NCBI GenBank assembly: GCA_023460795.1
Contig: JAEWPC010000047.1
Coordinates: 45,041 to 109,040 of the forward strand
DNA length: 64,000 nt
Direction of reading: 5' to 3'
Source of the DNA: Bacillota bacterium
Lineage (GTDB): Bacteria > Bacillota > Bacilli > Paenibacillales > Paenibacillaceae
This document shows, piece after piece, positions 54,244 to 63,140 of the stretch (position 1 is the stretch's first letter; the number at the start of each line of letters is the position of its first letter). The position numbers and the translations under genes are program-made. Below the pieces are notes generated by a model, which made no database searches, was not told the origin of the DNA, and was given only the letters and a program-made list of their open reading frames with translations.

Positions 54244-55596
54244 TTAATGTCGTAAAATTACCGGAACATAACATTCGACGCTAACCGCGCGTTCGAAATC
54301 CGTATGTTCTAGGCTGGCTGAACGATCATGTAAATAACGAGCGAACCAGATCCGGTTACCGTCCGGCATATAATCGGAGGACGAGCCAAGCCAGCGGTAA
54401 AGCCGATCAAGCACGCCTGTCATCGCGCCGTATGCACCGGTCGTTAGGGAAGCGTAGCTCCCCCCTTCGAGCTTGATCATTCGAAGAACGTCCTCTTCCG
54501 AAGGGACGAACGTTGCCGGCACGGAGACATAGATTTCGCAATAGTCGTTGTCCTCCGACGCATTCCCGTAGCTGCGGCTCATGAACAATTCGAACCGTCC
54601 ATCGTTGGCACGACTTTGCTTCGATATCCATTCCACCGCGGCATCGTCGGCAACTTTCGCGCAATCGGGACCCTCGGCTCGAAACCGGATCGTTCGCACG
54701 TCCTTAAGCGTAACGATATCGATCGTCTCCGTCGTTTGACGTCGACTGACGGGAAGGAATAGCTTTAAACGTACGATTCGACCGTTATATTGCTGGTACT
54801 CTTCGAGAAAGCCGTGCCTGCCGAGCTCGAACGTACTTCTAGGGAGCCATTCCGCAAGCAATCGGTTCCATGCGGCAACGATGTCGGAACCGGATTCCGC
54901 GGTGATCCAGGTTGCAGCGTATAGGCCGCCGGGAATATCGACCCTCCCAAGCTGCGGATCCCCCCCTAGGTGCTCCGTATCGCCGATCGCGACGAGCTGG
55001 TAACCGTACTTTGGCTCGTCCTCTCCCCTATCAACGTTCCAGCCCCAAAGCTTCATTTTACCCATATCGATATCGCACGCGGCCAGTACGTCCCTGAACC
55101 GAAGAATGGCTTCGTCTTCGATTCCTTCCTCGGATTCCCCAACGTGCAAGTAGCCGATGCCGCGCTGAGGTGCCAACCGAACGACTCTAACGTCAGAATA
55201 ACGCTCGGACACCTCGCGCTCCTCTAGATAGGACACTTGCTCTTGAAGCCTGATCCGCTCGAAGCTGAAGATGAACTCCGACCCGCGATACGACGCCGGC
55301 GTATGGCCCGTATAACGCTTGAACGCTTTATTGAACGTCTGGTACGCATCGAACCCGAGCCGATAGCCGATCTCGTTAGCCGGGAGCTCCGATTGCCGCA
55401 GCAGAAAAGCCGCCTCGCTCGTTCTCCTCTTGCGTATGTATTCCTTAACCGGGTGACCGGTCATCGCGTAGAACATTCGGTATAGGTTCGGCACGGACAT
55501 CATGCTTGCTTCGGCGATCCGTTCCAGCTCGATCGGTTCGCGAAGGTGCTCTTCGATATAGTCGATCGCTCGCTCTATTAATTCCGCAGTCCGCAT
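54244..55596 (-). CDS. AraC-family regulator with GyrI-like effector domains
   Basis: 450 residues. Two AraC helix-turn-helices at the N-terminus (LERIAEASMMSVPNLYRMFYAMTG; EIGYRLGFDAYQTFNKAFKRYTGHTPASYR) are followed by two effector-binding units (about 130-285 and 295-450; second with TIRFRAEGPDCAKVADDAAV, GGSYASLTTGAYG). The start is set at the ATG at 55596, where GAGGGGGAG lies upstream, rather than ten codons earlier. As the first gene of an AraC-VOC-GyrI unit it probably regulates this cassette in response to a small molecule. Confidence 0.9.
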   Translation of the reverse strand: MRTAELIERAIDYIEEHLREPIELERIAEASMMSVPNLYRMFYAMTGHPVKEYIRKRRTSEAAFLLRQSELPANEIGYRLGFDAYQTFNKAFKRYTGHTPASYRGSEFIFSFERIRLQEQVSYLEEREVSERYSDVRVVRLAPQRGIGYLHVGESEEGIEDEAILRFRDVLAACDIDMGKMKLWGWNVDRGEDEPKYGYQLVAIGDTEHLGGDPQLGRVDIPGGLYAATWITAESGSDIVAAWNRLLAEWLPRSTFELGRHGFLEEYQQYNGRIVRLKLFLPVSRRQTTETIDIVTLKDVRTIRFRAEGPDCAKVADDAAVEWISKQSRANDGRFELFMSRSYGNASEDNDYCEIYVSVPATFVPSEEDVLRMIKLEGGSYASLTTGAYGAMTGVLDRLYRWLGSSSDYMPDGNRIWFARYLHDRSASLEHTDFERAVSVECYVPVILRH

Positions 55597-55705
55597 GGAC
55601 TCCCCCTCTCTTTTACCGATTCGCATGAATAGTCATTATTTTCCTTTAGGTACCTTTATCATAACAAATCCGAGTAACGTTCGAGTTTATTTTTTTATCA
55701 AAAAA

Positions 55706-55734
55706 GCCGATCCCGACAATCTCGGAATCGGCTC
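55706..55734 (-). terminator. Terminator after copA
   Basis: Stem AGCCGAT...CCGA / TCGG...ATCGGCT with one mismatch and a 5-base loop, followed on the minus strand by TTTTTGATAAAAAAA. Confidence 0.88.
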
Positions 55735-55741
55735 GCCAGCC

Positions 55742-58700
55742 TTATTGCACGTTCAAGACGATAGGAACGGTAATGACTTCGCCCTCTCTCTGGAACTGCG
55801 CCCATAGTTTATAGATTCCGGCAACCGGGAAGCTAGTCATGAATTTAGCTTCCGGACCCTTAGCGTCTTCGTCAAGCGCGTGAACGTGGAGATATTGCTC
55901 CGTGTCCTCGCTAAGCACGACGACGTGTCCGACCGCGCCCAAGTACGGCTCCAGGTCCGTAATAGGCTGTTGCGTGCTCGCGTCGGTGAGCCGGAAGGAC
56001 AATTCAAAGTCTTCGCCCGCTTCGGGGTGGTCGTTCTCGAGCGCGACTTCGATTCCATCGACTACCTGGGCATGCGACACGTCCGGCGTAAGCGCGATCG
56101 GATCGGCGGCGGCGCCTTCGATCGTCACCCATTCCATTGCGGTCGTCTTACTGCCTCCGGTCGGCACGTAATCGGCGATCAACTTGTATTCCCCGCCCGC
56201 AGGGAAACGGTTCGTTATCTCGAACACCCCGTCGCCGAGATATTCAGGATGAATGTGGTTGAAATAGGACATATCCTTGCTAACCGCGATCAAATGCAGA
56301 AGCTTCTCGTGCTCGATATCGAACTGGTCGACCGGCTGACCTTGTTCGTCTCGGATGACGATGCGGACCGACGTTTCTTCTCCGGCTGCGGCATTGTCCG
56401 TCTCCCAGACGGCGTTCGTCTTGAGTTCGCTCGTATGCTCGCTACCTTGGGACGAAGAACCGCCGTGACCATGCCCCTGTTCAACCTTCTCTACGGACGA
56501 GCCTTCATTGCTCTGCTTGCCGAAGCCGTATCCGGCCAAGAACGACATGGCTACTAATACGAGAATGATAATAAATTGAAGCTTGCCATTCATCTGATTG
56601 TTTCTCTCCCCAGGTTTACGATCCACGTTCTGTAATCTCAAAGCATTAAGCACGACGGATACGGAGCTGAGCGCCATTGCCGCTCCGGCTAGCCACGGCT
56701 CAAGATAACCCATCGCAGCCACCGGAATCCCGATCACGTTATACGCCAGCGCCCAGAACAAATTCTGCTTAATGTTCGCCATCGTCTTCTTACTCATCGA
56801 GATCGCGTCGGGAATGCTGTTCAGATCCCCGCGCATTAGCGTAACGTCCGCAGCTTCCATCGCTACGTCCGTACCCGTTCCGATCGCCATTCCGATATCC
56901 GCCGTCGCCAATGCCGGAGCATCATTGATGCCGTCTCCGACCATCGCGACCGTTCGGCCGGCTTCCTGCAGCTTCTTAACCTCGCCCGCCTTGCCGTCCG
57001 GAAGCACTTCCGCCCGCACCTGATCGATACCGACTTGCTGCGCGATCGCTCTAGCCGTACGTTCGTTGTCGCCGGTAATCATCACGACTTCGAGGTTCAG
57101 TGCTTTCATGCGGGCTACGGCTTGGGCCGAAGTTTCCTTGATCGTGTCCGCGACCGCAATCACCCCGGCGTACTTGCCGTCGACGGCAATGAGCATGGCG
57201 GTTTTGCCTTCGGACTCGAGTCGCGTCATCGTCTCGAACGCATCCTCCGCATGGACGCTGTACTCGGCCATCAGCTTCTTCGTGCCGATCATGATGCCTT
57301 GGCCTTCGACGACGGCCATAATTCCGTAACCCGGGATGGCTTGGAAGGAATCGGTCTGCGGCAGCGAGATTCCTTTATTCCTTATCCCGCTCACTATTGC
57401 TTCGGCAAGCGGATGCTCGGAATTACGTTCGGCAGCGCCGACCCATGCCAGCAGTCGATTCTCATCGAAACCGCCTGCCACGACGACATCGGTCAATTCG
57501 GGTTTGCCATTCGTTACCGTACCGGTTTTGTCTAAGACGACGGTGTCGATGCGGTGAGTATTCTCAAGATGCTCTCCGCCTTTGAACAGGATGCCGAGCT
57601 CGGCCGCGCGTCCCGACCCCGCCATAATGGACGTCGGAGTAGCCAAACCTAGCGCGCATGGACACGCGATGACGAGAACGGCGATCGCTTTCTCAAGCGC
57701 GGCAGCGACGTCGCCGGATTCCAGGGCGAAGTACCAGACGGCGAAGGTTACGGCGGCGATGCCGACGACGATCGGAACGAAGATGCCGGATATGACGTCG
57801 GCCACCCGCTGGATCGGCGCTTTGGACCCCTGCGCTTCCTCCACCACTTTAATGATTTGCGCAAGCGCGGTCTCTTTGCCGACTTTAGTCGCTTTCACTT
57901 TCAGTACGCCGTTCTTGTTCAGCGTCGCTCCGATCACCGTCTCGCCGGCGTTTTTCTCGACCGGAATACTTTCCCCGGTGAGCATGGATTCATCTACGGC
58001 AGATACGCCTTCAACGACGATACCATCCACCGGTACTTTTTCCCCGGGTTTGACCAAGAAGATATCTCCGACGATCACTTCTTCCACCGGCACGTTCACC
58101 TCTTGGCCGTCGCGAACGACGATAGCCGTCTTCGCTTGCAAGCCCATCAGGGATTTGATCGCTTCCGACGAACGCCCTTTGGCCAGCGCTTCGAATAGCT
58201 TCCCGAGGAGTATTAGGGTGATCAGGACGGCGCTAGTCTCATAATAGAGCGCCTCGGGGACGTCCCATATGGTGATGTACAGGCTGTAGAAATAAGCTGC
58301 GGACGTCCCGAGCGCCACGAGTACGTCCATGTTCGCGCTGCCGTTACGCAGAGCTTTGTAGGCTCCGATGTAGAACCTTGCCCCGATCCCGAATTGCACC
58401 GGCGTTGCTAAAGCGAACTGGAACCACGGCTCCATGAAGAACTCGGGCGACCAGATCCATGACGTAAAAGAAAAGTGTCCCACCATCGCCCACAGTAGAG
58501 GGATGGTCAGTACGACGGAGATCAGCAGCATCCACTGCTGCCGGCGAACTTCTCGTTGCCGGTGATCCCCTTCTCCTCGGGCTTCGGATTTCAGCTTCGC
58601 TTTATATCCTAGCGATTCGACTTTGCGAATCATATCGGCGGTGCTGACCATCGACGGTACGTATTCGATATGGGCGGTTTCCAAGGCGAGATTGACTGAA

Positions 58701-59023
58701 GCCTTGACGCCTTCCAGCTTATTAAGCCCCTTCTCGATCCGAGTGGCGCAAGCCGCGCACGTCATGCCCATAATATCGAAGTCGGCCGTCTCTCGTACGG
58801 TGCCGTATCCAAGGTCCTGAATTTTCCGCTCAAGCTTCGCCATGTCGACTTTAGCAGGATCGAATTGCACGGAAGCATGCTCCAGCGCGAAGTTGACGTT
58901 AGCCTGCGATACGCCGTCAAGCTTGCTTAAGCCTTTCTCGATCCGAGTGGCGCAGGCTGCGCAGGTCATTCCCGTTATCTGCAGCGTTGCATGTTGGTTA
59001 TTCGGTTCGCTGTTCGGACTCAT
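55742..59023 (-). CDS. copA: Copper-exporting P1B ATPase fused to an extracellular copper-resistance-like domain
   Basis: 1093 residues. Two heavy-metal domains (each GMTCAACATRIEKG, about 18 and 86), eight hydrophobic segments, transport motif ACPCALG, phosphorylation site DKTGT, SEHPLAEAI and GDGINDAPAL define a Cu(I) exporter. The ATPase normally ends near LRLQNVDRKPG. Here it runs on in frame through MNGKLQFIIILVL, a new membrane anchor, into a His-rich linker (GHGHGGSS) and ~230 residues of beta-rich YtkA/FixH-like domains (FNHIHPEYLGDGVFE, LHVHALDEDAKG) outside the membrane. This looks like fusion of copA with an adjacent copper protein gene. Start at 59023 has AGGGTG; the ATG at 59071 has no site. 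A CsoR-like site overlaps the promoter. Confidence 0.92.
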   Translation of the reverse strand: MSPNSEPNNQHATLQITGMTCAACATRIEKGLSKLDGVSQANVNFALEHASVQFDPAKVDMAKLERKIQDLGYGTVRETADFDIMGMTCAACATRIEKGLNKLEGVKASVNLALETAHIEYVPSMVSTADMIRKVESLGYKAKLKSEARGEGDHRQREVRRQQWMLLISVVLTIPLLWAMVGHFSFTSWIWSPEFFMEPWFQFALATPVQFGIGARFYIGAYKALRNGSANMDVLVALGTSAAYFYSLYITIWDVPEALYYETSAVLITLILLGKLFEALAKGRSSEAIKSLMGLQAKTAIVVRDGQEVNVPVEEVIVGDIFLVKPGEKVPVDGIVVEGVSAVDESMLTGESIPVEKNAGETVIGATLNKNGVLKVKATKVGKETALAQIIKVVEEAQGSKAPIQRVADVISGIFVPIVVGIAAVTFAVWYFALESGDVAAALEKAIAVLVIACPCALGLATPTSIMAGSGRAAELGILFKGGEHLENTHRIDTVVLDKTGTVTNGKPELTDVVVAGGFDENRLLAWVGAAERNSEHPLAEAIVSGIRNKGISLPQTDSFQAIPGYGIMAVVEGQGIMIGTKKLMAEYSVHAEDAFETMTRLESEGKTAMLIAVDGKYAGVIAVADTIKETSAQAVARMKALNLEVVMITGDNERTARAIAQQVGIDQVRAEVLPDGKAGEVKKLQEAGRTVAMVGDGINDAPALATADIGMAIGTGTDVAMEAADVTLMRGDLNSIPDAISMSKKTMANIKQNLFWALAYNVIGIPVAAMGYLEPWLAGAAMALSSVSVVLNALRLQNVDRKPGERNNQMNGKLQFIIILVLVAMSFLAGYGFGKQSNEGSSVEKVEQGHGHGGSSSQGSEHTSELKTNAVWETDNAAAGEETSVRIVIRDEQGQPVDQFDIEHEKLLHLIAVSKDMSYFNHIHPEYLGDGVFEITNRFPAGGEYKLIADYVPTGGSKTTAMEWVTIEGAAADPIALTPDVSHAQVVDGIEVALENDHPEAGEDFELSFRLTDASTQQPITDLEPYLGAVGHVVVLSEDTEQYLHVHALDEDAKGPEAKFMTSFPVAGIYKLWAQFQREGEVITVPIVLNVQ

Positions 59024-59084
59024 CTGTATCACCCTATCCGTTCTCGTCTGGTCTGTAAGAGACAATTCCATTTTCTGATTTCAT

Positions 59085-59113
59085 CATAATATACCCCCCA
59101 CCCGTATGTCAAT
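59085..59113 (-). promoter_or_regulatory. copA promoter with CsoR-like operator
   Basis: TTGACA at 59108-59113 is followed on the minus strand by a G-rich element. The opposite strand reads ATAC-CCCCCACCC-GTAT (59092-59108), resembling CsoR/RcnR-type copper operators. The -10 is either TTATGA at 17 bases or TATTAT at 15 bases. The operator fills the spacer, so a bound repressor would block RNA polymerase. No csoR gene lies in this window. Confidence 0.5.
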
Positions 59114-59126
59114 GAATAAAAAAGAG

Positions 59127-59151
59127 CCGACATCCACATGAGATGTTGGCA
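59127..59151 (-). terminator. Terminator after the TetR gene
   Basis: Stem GCCAACATC / GATGTCGGC (one wobble pair) followed on the minus strand by TCTTTTTTATT, 38 bases past the TetR stop and upstream of the copA promoter. Confidence 0.85.
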
Positions 59152-59189
59152 TTGGTGCGAATCCGCAAATATTTACAAAATATTTACCG

Positions 59190-59774
59190 CTACATCCTTT
59201 TATACTGGCGAAATAAGCAGAACTGCTTGGCCAGAAAAGCAGGCGTATACGGCATGTCCTCCCTGAGCCACGCGATGATCGTACCGATCAAGGCCGCCGA
59301 TCCGTACCAGATGGCGACATCCTTCTGAATGCCAGCGCCGGACAGATCGGACTCTCGATCGGCGCGTTCCACGTTGGCGGTCACCATCCTTGTCAATAAA
59401 CCGAGCAGACGCTCGGTGAATACCGTCGTACGATTCGTTGCGAGAATCACTTTATAGAATTTATGATGCTGAGCGATATGCTCCAGCAGCTGCAGCGTCA
59501 AATGCTCGTACCGATCTTCCGGCGAATTCGATTCGTCCACTCGCATGATCGCGGAAATTTCCTCGATCATGTCGTCGGCCATCTTCTCCATCATGTCCGG
59601 GATATCCCGATAATGCAGATAGAACGTCACCCGGTTAATCGTCGCGCGTTCGGCGAGCTTATTGACCGATATTTTCTCGACGTCCATTTCCTCCAGCAGT
59701 TCGACGAAGGCGTCCCGAAGCAATCTGCGGGTACGAATAATACGGGGATCCAAGCGCGTGTTCGAATGCTCCAT
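59190..59774 (-). CDS. TetR/AcrR-family regulator
   Basis: 194 residues. N-terminal TetR helix-turn-helix (TRRLLRDAFVELLEEMDVEKISVNKLAERATINRVTFYLHYRDI), then a C-terminal domain of the DhaS/TetR_C type (FTERLLGLLTRMV, WYGSAALIGTIIAWLRE). It is divergent from a DHA2 exporter, 226 bases away, with two palindromes between, and is probably its repressor. Ligand unknown. Confidence 0.92.
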   Translation of the reverse strand: MEHSNTRLDPRIIRTRRLLRDAFVELLEEMDVEKISVNKLAERATINRVTFYLHYRDIPDMMEKMADDMIEEISAIMRVDESNSPEDRYEHLTLQLLEHIAQHHKFYKVILATNRTTVFTERLLGLLTRMVTANVERADRESDLSGAGIQKDVAIWYGSAALIGTIIAWLREDMPYTPAFLAKQFCLFRQYKRM

Positions 59775-59852
59775 CCTTTCCGCTCCTTATCCATGTTGTG
59801 AAAGACATTCTCGTGGAATTCCGTTGATTATTACAATTCTCATTGACGATCT

Positions 59853-59866
59853 AACGAATAATCGTT
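59853..59866. promoter_or_regulatory. Palindrome AACGA-N4-TCGTT, candidate TetR operator
   Basis: Perfect 5-base arms inside TAACGAATAATCGTTCA, between the TetR gene and the exporter. TetR proteins often bind GAACGnnCGTTC-like sites of this size. Confidence 0.45.
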
Positions 59867-59950
59867 CATTAGTTTACAACCGCACCTCAACGTGTCGATT
59901 GCATTCCCCGCCAATCTCGCTACAATCTAATTTATGCCGTGTTCATTATA

Positions 59951-59963
59951 TTACACAGTGTAA
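59951..59963. promoter_or_regulatory. Palindrome TTACAC-A-GTGTAA near the exporter start
   Basis: Perfect 6-base arms with a 1-base centre, 38-50 bases before the exporter's GTG start. It overlaps a likely -10 region (TATATTAC), a position where a repressor would act on the exporter. Confidence 0.5.
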
Positions 59964-60000
59964 ATTTAGTCCACCTAGGACTGGAAGGATTGATGCAATA

Positions 60001-61494
60001 GTGAGTAGTAGCGTAACAGCAAGCATTAGCAGTCTGAAGAAAGGCCCGATCTTGTTCATTATGATTCTCGGAGCCTTCCTCGCCACGTTGAATCAGACGG
60101 TCATGACCGTCGCCGTACCGGAGCTCATGAAAGACTTCGACATTTCGGCGGCCACGGCCCAATGGCTGACGACCGGTTACATGCTCGTCAACGGCGTGCT
60201 CGTCCCGATTACGGCATACTTGATGAGGAGGTTCACGACGCGCGAGCTGTTCCAAGCTTCCATGGTGATCTTCTTACTCGGTACCGTGACTTCCGCCTTC
60301 GCTACCGGATTCCCGGTTCTGTTAACAGGACGCTTGATTCAAGCAGCCGGCGCAGGCATCATTATGCCGTTGCTCATGACGGTCATCCTGACGCTCTTCC
60401 CGCCCGAGAAACGCGGCGCGGCAATGGGGATGGTCGGATTGGCCATTATTTTCGCTCCCGCGATCGGTCCGACTTTGGCCGGTTACGTGATGGAGAACTT
60501 CGCGTGGGAAGCGATGTTCTACGGCATGATTCCGTTCGCGTTAATCGTCATCCTTCTCGCTCACATCTATCTCAAGAACGTTTCCGAGAAAGAATTCCCG
60601 AAGATCGATATGTCGTCCGTCATTCTGTCGACGATCGGATTCGGCGCCCTGCTGTACGGCTTCAGCCGCGCCGGCAGCGCCGGATGGGAAAGCGCCGAAG
60701 TCATCGCGACGATCGCGGCCGGAGGCATCTCGCTCATTCTCTTCACCTGGCGCCAGCTCGCGATGGACAATCCGCTTCTTGATCTGCGAGCTTTCAAGTA
60801 CAACATGTTCTCCCTGACGACGGTCATTAATATCGCGGTCACGATGGTCATGTACGCCGATATGATGCTCTTGCCGTTGTATCTGCAAAGCGCGAGAGGC
60901 TACACGGCCGTCGAATCCGGCTTGCTCCTCCTCCCTGGCGCACTGATCATGGGCTTCATGATGCCGATTACCGGTAAGTTGTTCGACCGGTTCGGCGCCA
61001 AGTGGCTTGCCGTCGTAGGATTGATCATTACGATCATCACAACGATCGGATTCATCGATCTTACCGACTCGACCAGCTATTCGTACTTGGTTCTCATGTC
61101 CACGGGACGCCGTATCGGCATGGCTTTGTTCCTGATGCCGATTCAGACCGCCGGTCTCAATCAACTGCCGGCCAGGCTGAACGCGCACGGTACGGCGATC
61201 TCCAATACGATTCGGCAAGTGGCCGGCGCGATCGGTACGTCCCTGCTTGTCACCGTCATGACGAACCGCACGACGGCTCATATGAAAGATATGATGGCGT
61301 CCGGCGGCGCGAGTCAGTCGCTGGAGCATCTGAAGATGGAAGCGTCCATCCAAGGAATCAACGATGCTTACGTGGTCATCATCGCAATCGGAGTGGTCGG
61401 CTTGCTCCTCTCGTTCTTCATTAAGCGAACGGCGCAAGCAACCGAGGATAAAGCCCCGGTTTCGCAACCTGAACTGAACGTATCCAAAGCATAA
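60001..61494 (+). CDS. DHA2-type MFS drug exporter (LmrB/EmrB-like)
   Basis: 497 residues with 14 hydrophobic segments. TM1 motif GAFLATLNQTVMTVAVPEL has Asn in place of the usual acidic residue, as in LmrB-like exporters. Further motifs are YLMRRFTTRELFQ, GRLIQAAGAGIIMPLLMTVI and GPTLAGYVMENFAW. The GTG at 60001 is preferred: the reading frame is open further upstream, but those residues show no transporter features, and GGAAGGA lies 11 bases before the GTG. It is divergent from a TetR regulator. Confidence 0.9.
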   Translation: MSSSVTASISSLKKGPILFIMILGAFLATLNQTVMTVAVPELMKDFDISAATAQWLTTGYMLVNGVLVPITAYLMRRFTTRELFQASMVIFLLGTVTSAFATGFPVLLTGRLIQAAGAGIIMPLLMTVILTLFPPEKRGAAMGMVGLAIIFAPAIGPTLAGYVMENFAWEAMFYGMIPFALIVILLAHIYLKNVSEKEFPKIDMSSVILSTIGFGALLYGFSRAGSAGWESAEVIATIAAGGISLILFTWRQLAMDNPLLDLRAFKYNMFSLTTVINIAVTMVMYADMMLLPLYLQSARGYTAVESGLLLLPGALIMGFMMPITGKLFDRFGAKWLAVVGLIITIITTIGFIDLTDSTSYSYLVLMSTGRRIGMALFLMPIQTAGLNQLPARLNAHGTAISNTIRQVAGAIGTSLLVTVMTNRTTAHMKDMMASGGASQSLEHLKMEASIQGINDAYVVIIAIGVVGLLLSFFIKRTAQATEDKAPVSQPELNVSKA

Positions 61495-61503
61495 TCATCA
61501 CCG

Positions 61504-61538
61504 TCGAACAGGCAGCTCCGAAGGGGCTGCCTGTTCGA
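61504..61538 (+). terminator. Long hairpin after the exporter
   Basis: Perfect 13-base stem (TCGAACAGGCAGC / GCTGCCTGTTCGA) with a 9-base loop, nine bases past the exporter stop. There is no U-tract, so it may be a weak or factor-assisted terminator, or an RNA-stabilising structure. Confidence 0.55.
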
Positions 61539-61601
61539 TGCATAAATGCACGGCTCCCGCTGAAACCTACACAACGAGAAAATAATGACCGGTGGGAGCG
61601 C

Positions 61602-62300
61602 ATGAAGAGAAATCGATGGAGTAACAGACTGCTTCAAGCTTTATTCGTCAGCTTGGCGTTTACGGCTTGCGCCGACGCAAGCTCGGCCTATGCCGAACCT
61701 TCACTGCCGATCGTGTCGAACCAAGGCATCTACGCGATCGAAGTGTACCCGCTGAGCCACAAGCTTGTGTTGCTGCTGCAAGACGGTAAATTGAAGGTGT
61801 ATCCGATCGCCGTGGGAAACCCTGACACGCCTACACCCGTCGGAGAATACCAGGTGACCTACAAAGGGAAAAATTGGGGTCCGGCCTTCGGGCCGAGATG
61901 GCTCGGTTTGAACGTACCATGGGGATATTACGGCATACACGGAACGAACCGGCCCGATTCGATCGGCCAGCATAAAAGCCACGGGTGCATCCGCATGCGG
62001 AATCGAGACGTGATCGAATTGTACGATCTCGTTCCCGTCGGCACGAAAGTCACGATATTCGGCCATGTGCTCGGGGACTTGCATCAAGACCCTAGGCTGC
62101 TCGCGGAGCGAGATATAGGCGCGGACGTGCAGCTGATTCAATCTCGGTTGAAAAGCGCCGGATATTTCAACGGCAAATGCGATGGCAAATTCCGTTCGGA
62201 TACGACCGCTGCCGTCAAGCGATTTCAAGCCGATAACGGACTAGCGAAGAACGGGCTGGTTACGATCCAAATGTACGAAAAACTCGGATTATACGAATAG
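61602..62300 (+). CDS. L,D-transpeptidase with peptidoglycan-binding domain
   Basis: 232 residues. A signal peptide (about 1-31, ending AYA) is followed by a YkuD domain (about 43-155) with the active-site stretch HGTNRPDS...SHGCIRMRN, where Cys is the nucleophile and His its partner. A C-terminal peptidoglycan-binding domain follows (DVQLIQSRLKSAGYFNGKCDGKF, AVKRFQADNGLAKNG). It forms or exchanges 3-3 crosslinks in the wall or spore coat/cortex. GTGGGAG lies just before the ATG. The SDR gene follows after 38 bases, possibly co-transcribed. Confidence 0.93.
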   Translation: MKRNRWSNRLLQALFVSLAFTACADASSAYAEPSLPIVSNQGIYAIEVYPLSHKLVLLLQDGKLKVYPIAVGNPDTPTPVGEYQVTYKGKNWGPAFGPRWLGLNVPWGYYGIHGTNRPDSIGQHKSHGCIRMRNRDVIELYDLVPVGTKVTIFGHVLGDLHQDPRLLAERDIGADVQLIQSRLKSAGYFNGKCDGKFRSDTTAAVKRFQADNGLAKNGLVTIQMYEKLGLYE

Positions 62301-62338
62301 CAGCGCATATTCAGCGGATATCGGATGGTGGATGTGGA

Positions 62339-63136
62339 ATGGCAAATCGTAAAACGGCGATCGTTACCGGCGCCAGCAGCGGCATCGGCAAAGGCATTTG
62401 CGCCATACTCGCGCGTGAAGGATACGATCTTTCCACGGTGTACCGATCCAATGACGAGGGGATTCGGGATCTCGAGAAGATCGTAATCGGCGAGCACGGG
62501 CGAAAGCTCCATGTCATGAAGGGGGACTTGTCCGATTCAAGCTTCGCGGACAACTACGCGGAAGCCGCGATAGGCGAGCTAGGCAAAGTCGACCTGCTCG
62601 TCAACAACGCCGGAGCCGGTTACGCGGAGAAAGTGCTGGATTTGCATCCGGAGGACATGCTGAACTTCATTAAAATCGATTTCGTCGCGCCGATGATTCT
62701 GATGAAGCTCGTTGCCCGTCATATGCTGGAGCACGGCATCCGCGGCAACATCATCAACATTACTTCTACGAGAGCGGAACGCGCCTATCCCCATGACTCG
62801 GTGTACGGGGGCATGAAAGCCGGCCTTCGCCGCGCGAGCGAATCCATAGCCATAGAGCTGGCCATGCATGGCATCCGCGTCAATAACGTAGCACCCGGCG
62901 CGACGGAATTGGAGCGAGTCAGCGACGAATTTTACGACAAATTAGGCAGGAAAATACCGCTTCGACGCGTCGGTAAGACGGAGGATATCGGCGAAGCGGT
63001 ACTGTGGCTCGCGTCGGATGCGGCCTCCTATATTACGGGTACGAGCTTGAGAGTCGACGGCGGGTTAATCCTCCCCGGCATGCCGGAGGCGGAGGACGAA
63101 ACGACGATGTATTATGATTGGAGACCGATTCGGTAA
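62339..63136 (+). CDS. Short-chain dehydrogenase/reductase
   Basis: 265 residues, classical SDR. Cofactor motif TGASSGIGKG, NNAGAG, catalytic Ser in INITST and Tyr-Lys in YGGMK, then PGATE and the C-terminal GTSLRVDGGLILPG. Similar to glucose-1-dehydrogenase/FabG-type enzymes. The ribosome binding site is weak (GGTGG). Its stop is only four bases from the stop of the convergent hydrolase. Substrate unknown. Confidence 0.92.
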   Translation: MANRKTAIVTGASSGIGKGICAILAREGYDLSTVYRSNDEGIRDLEKIVIGEHGRKLHVMKGDLSDSSFADNYAEAAIGELGKVDLLVNNAGAGYAEKVLDLHPEDMLNFIKIDFVAPMILMKLVARHMLEHGIRGNIINITSTRAERAYPHDSVYGGMKAGLRRASESIAIELAMHGIRVNNVAPGATELERVSDEFYDKLGRKIPLRRVGKTEDIGEAVLWLASDAASYITGTSLRVDGGLILPGMPEAEDETTMYYDWRPIR

Positions 63137-63140
63137 CGAG

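Noticed and set aside
59662..60000. N-terminal extension of the last exporter from 59662
   Set aside because: It would run through the TetR gene and the operator region. The encoded residues are not transporter-like, and a GTG at 60001 fits.
60541..61467. 308-codon minus-strand frame inside the last exporter
   Set aside because: His/Arg/Asp-rich antisense translation of a transporter; no domain features.
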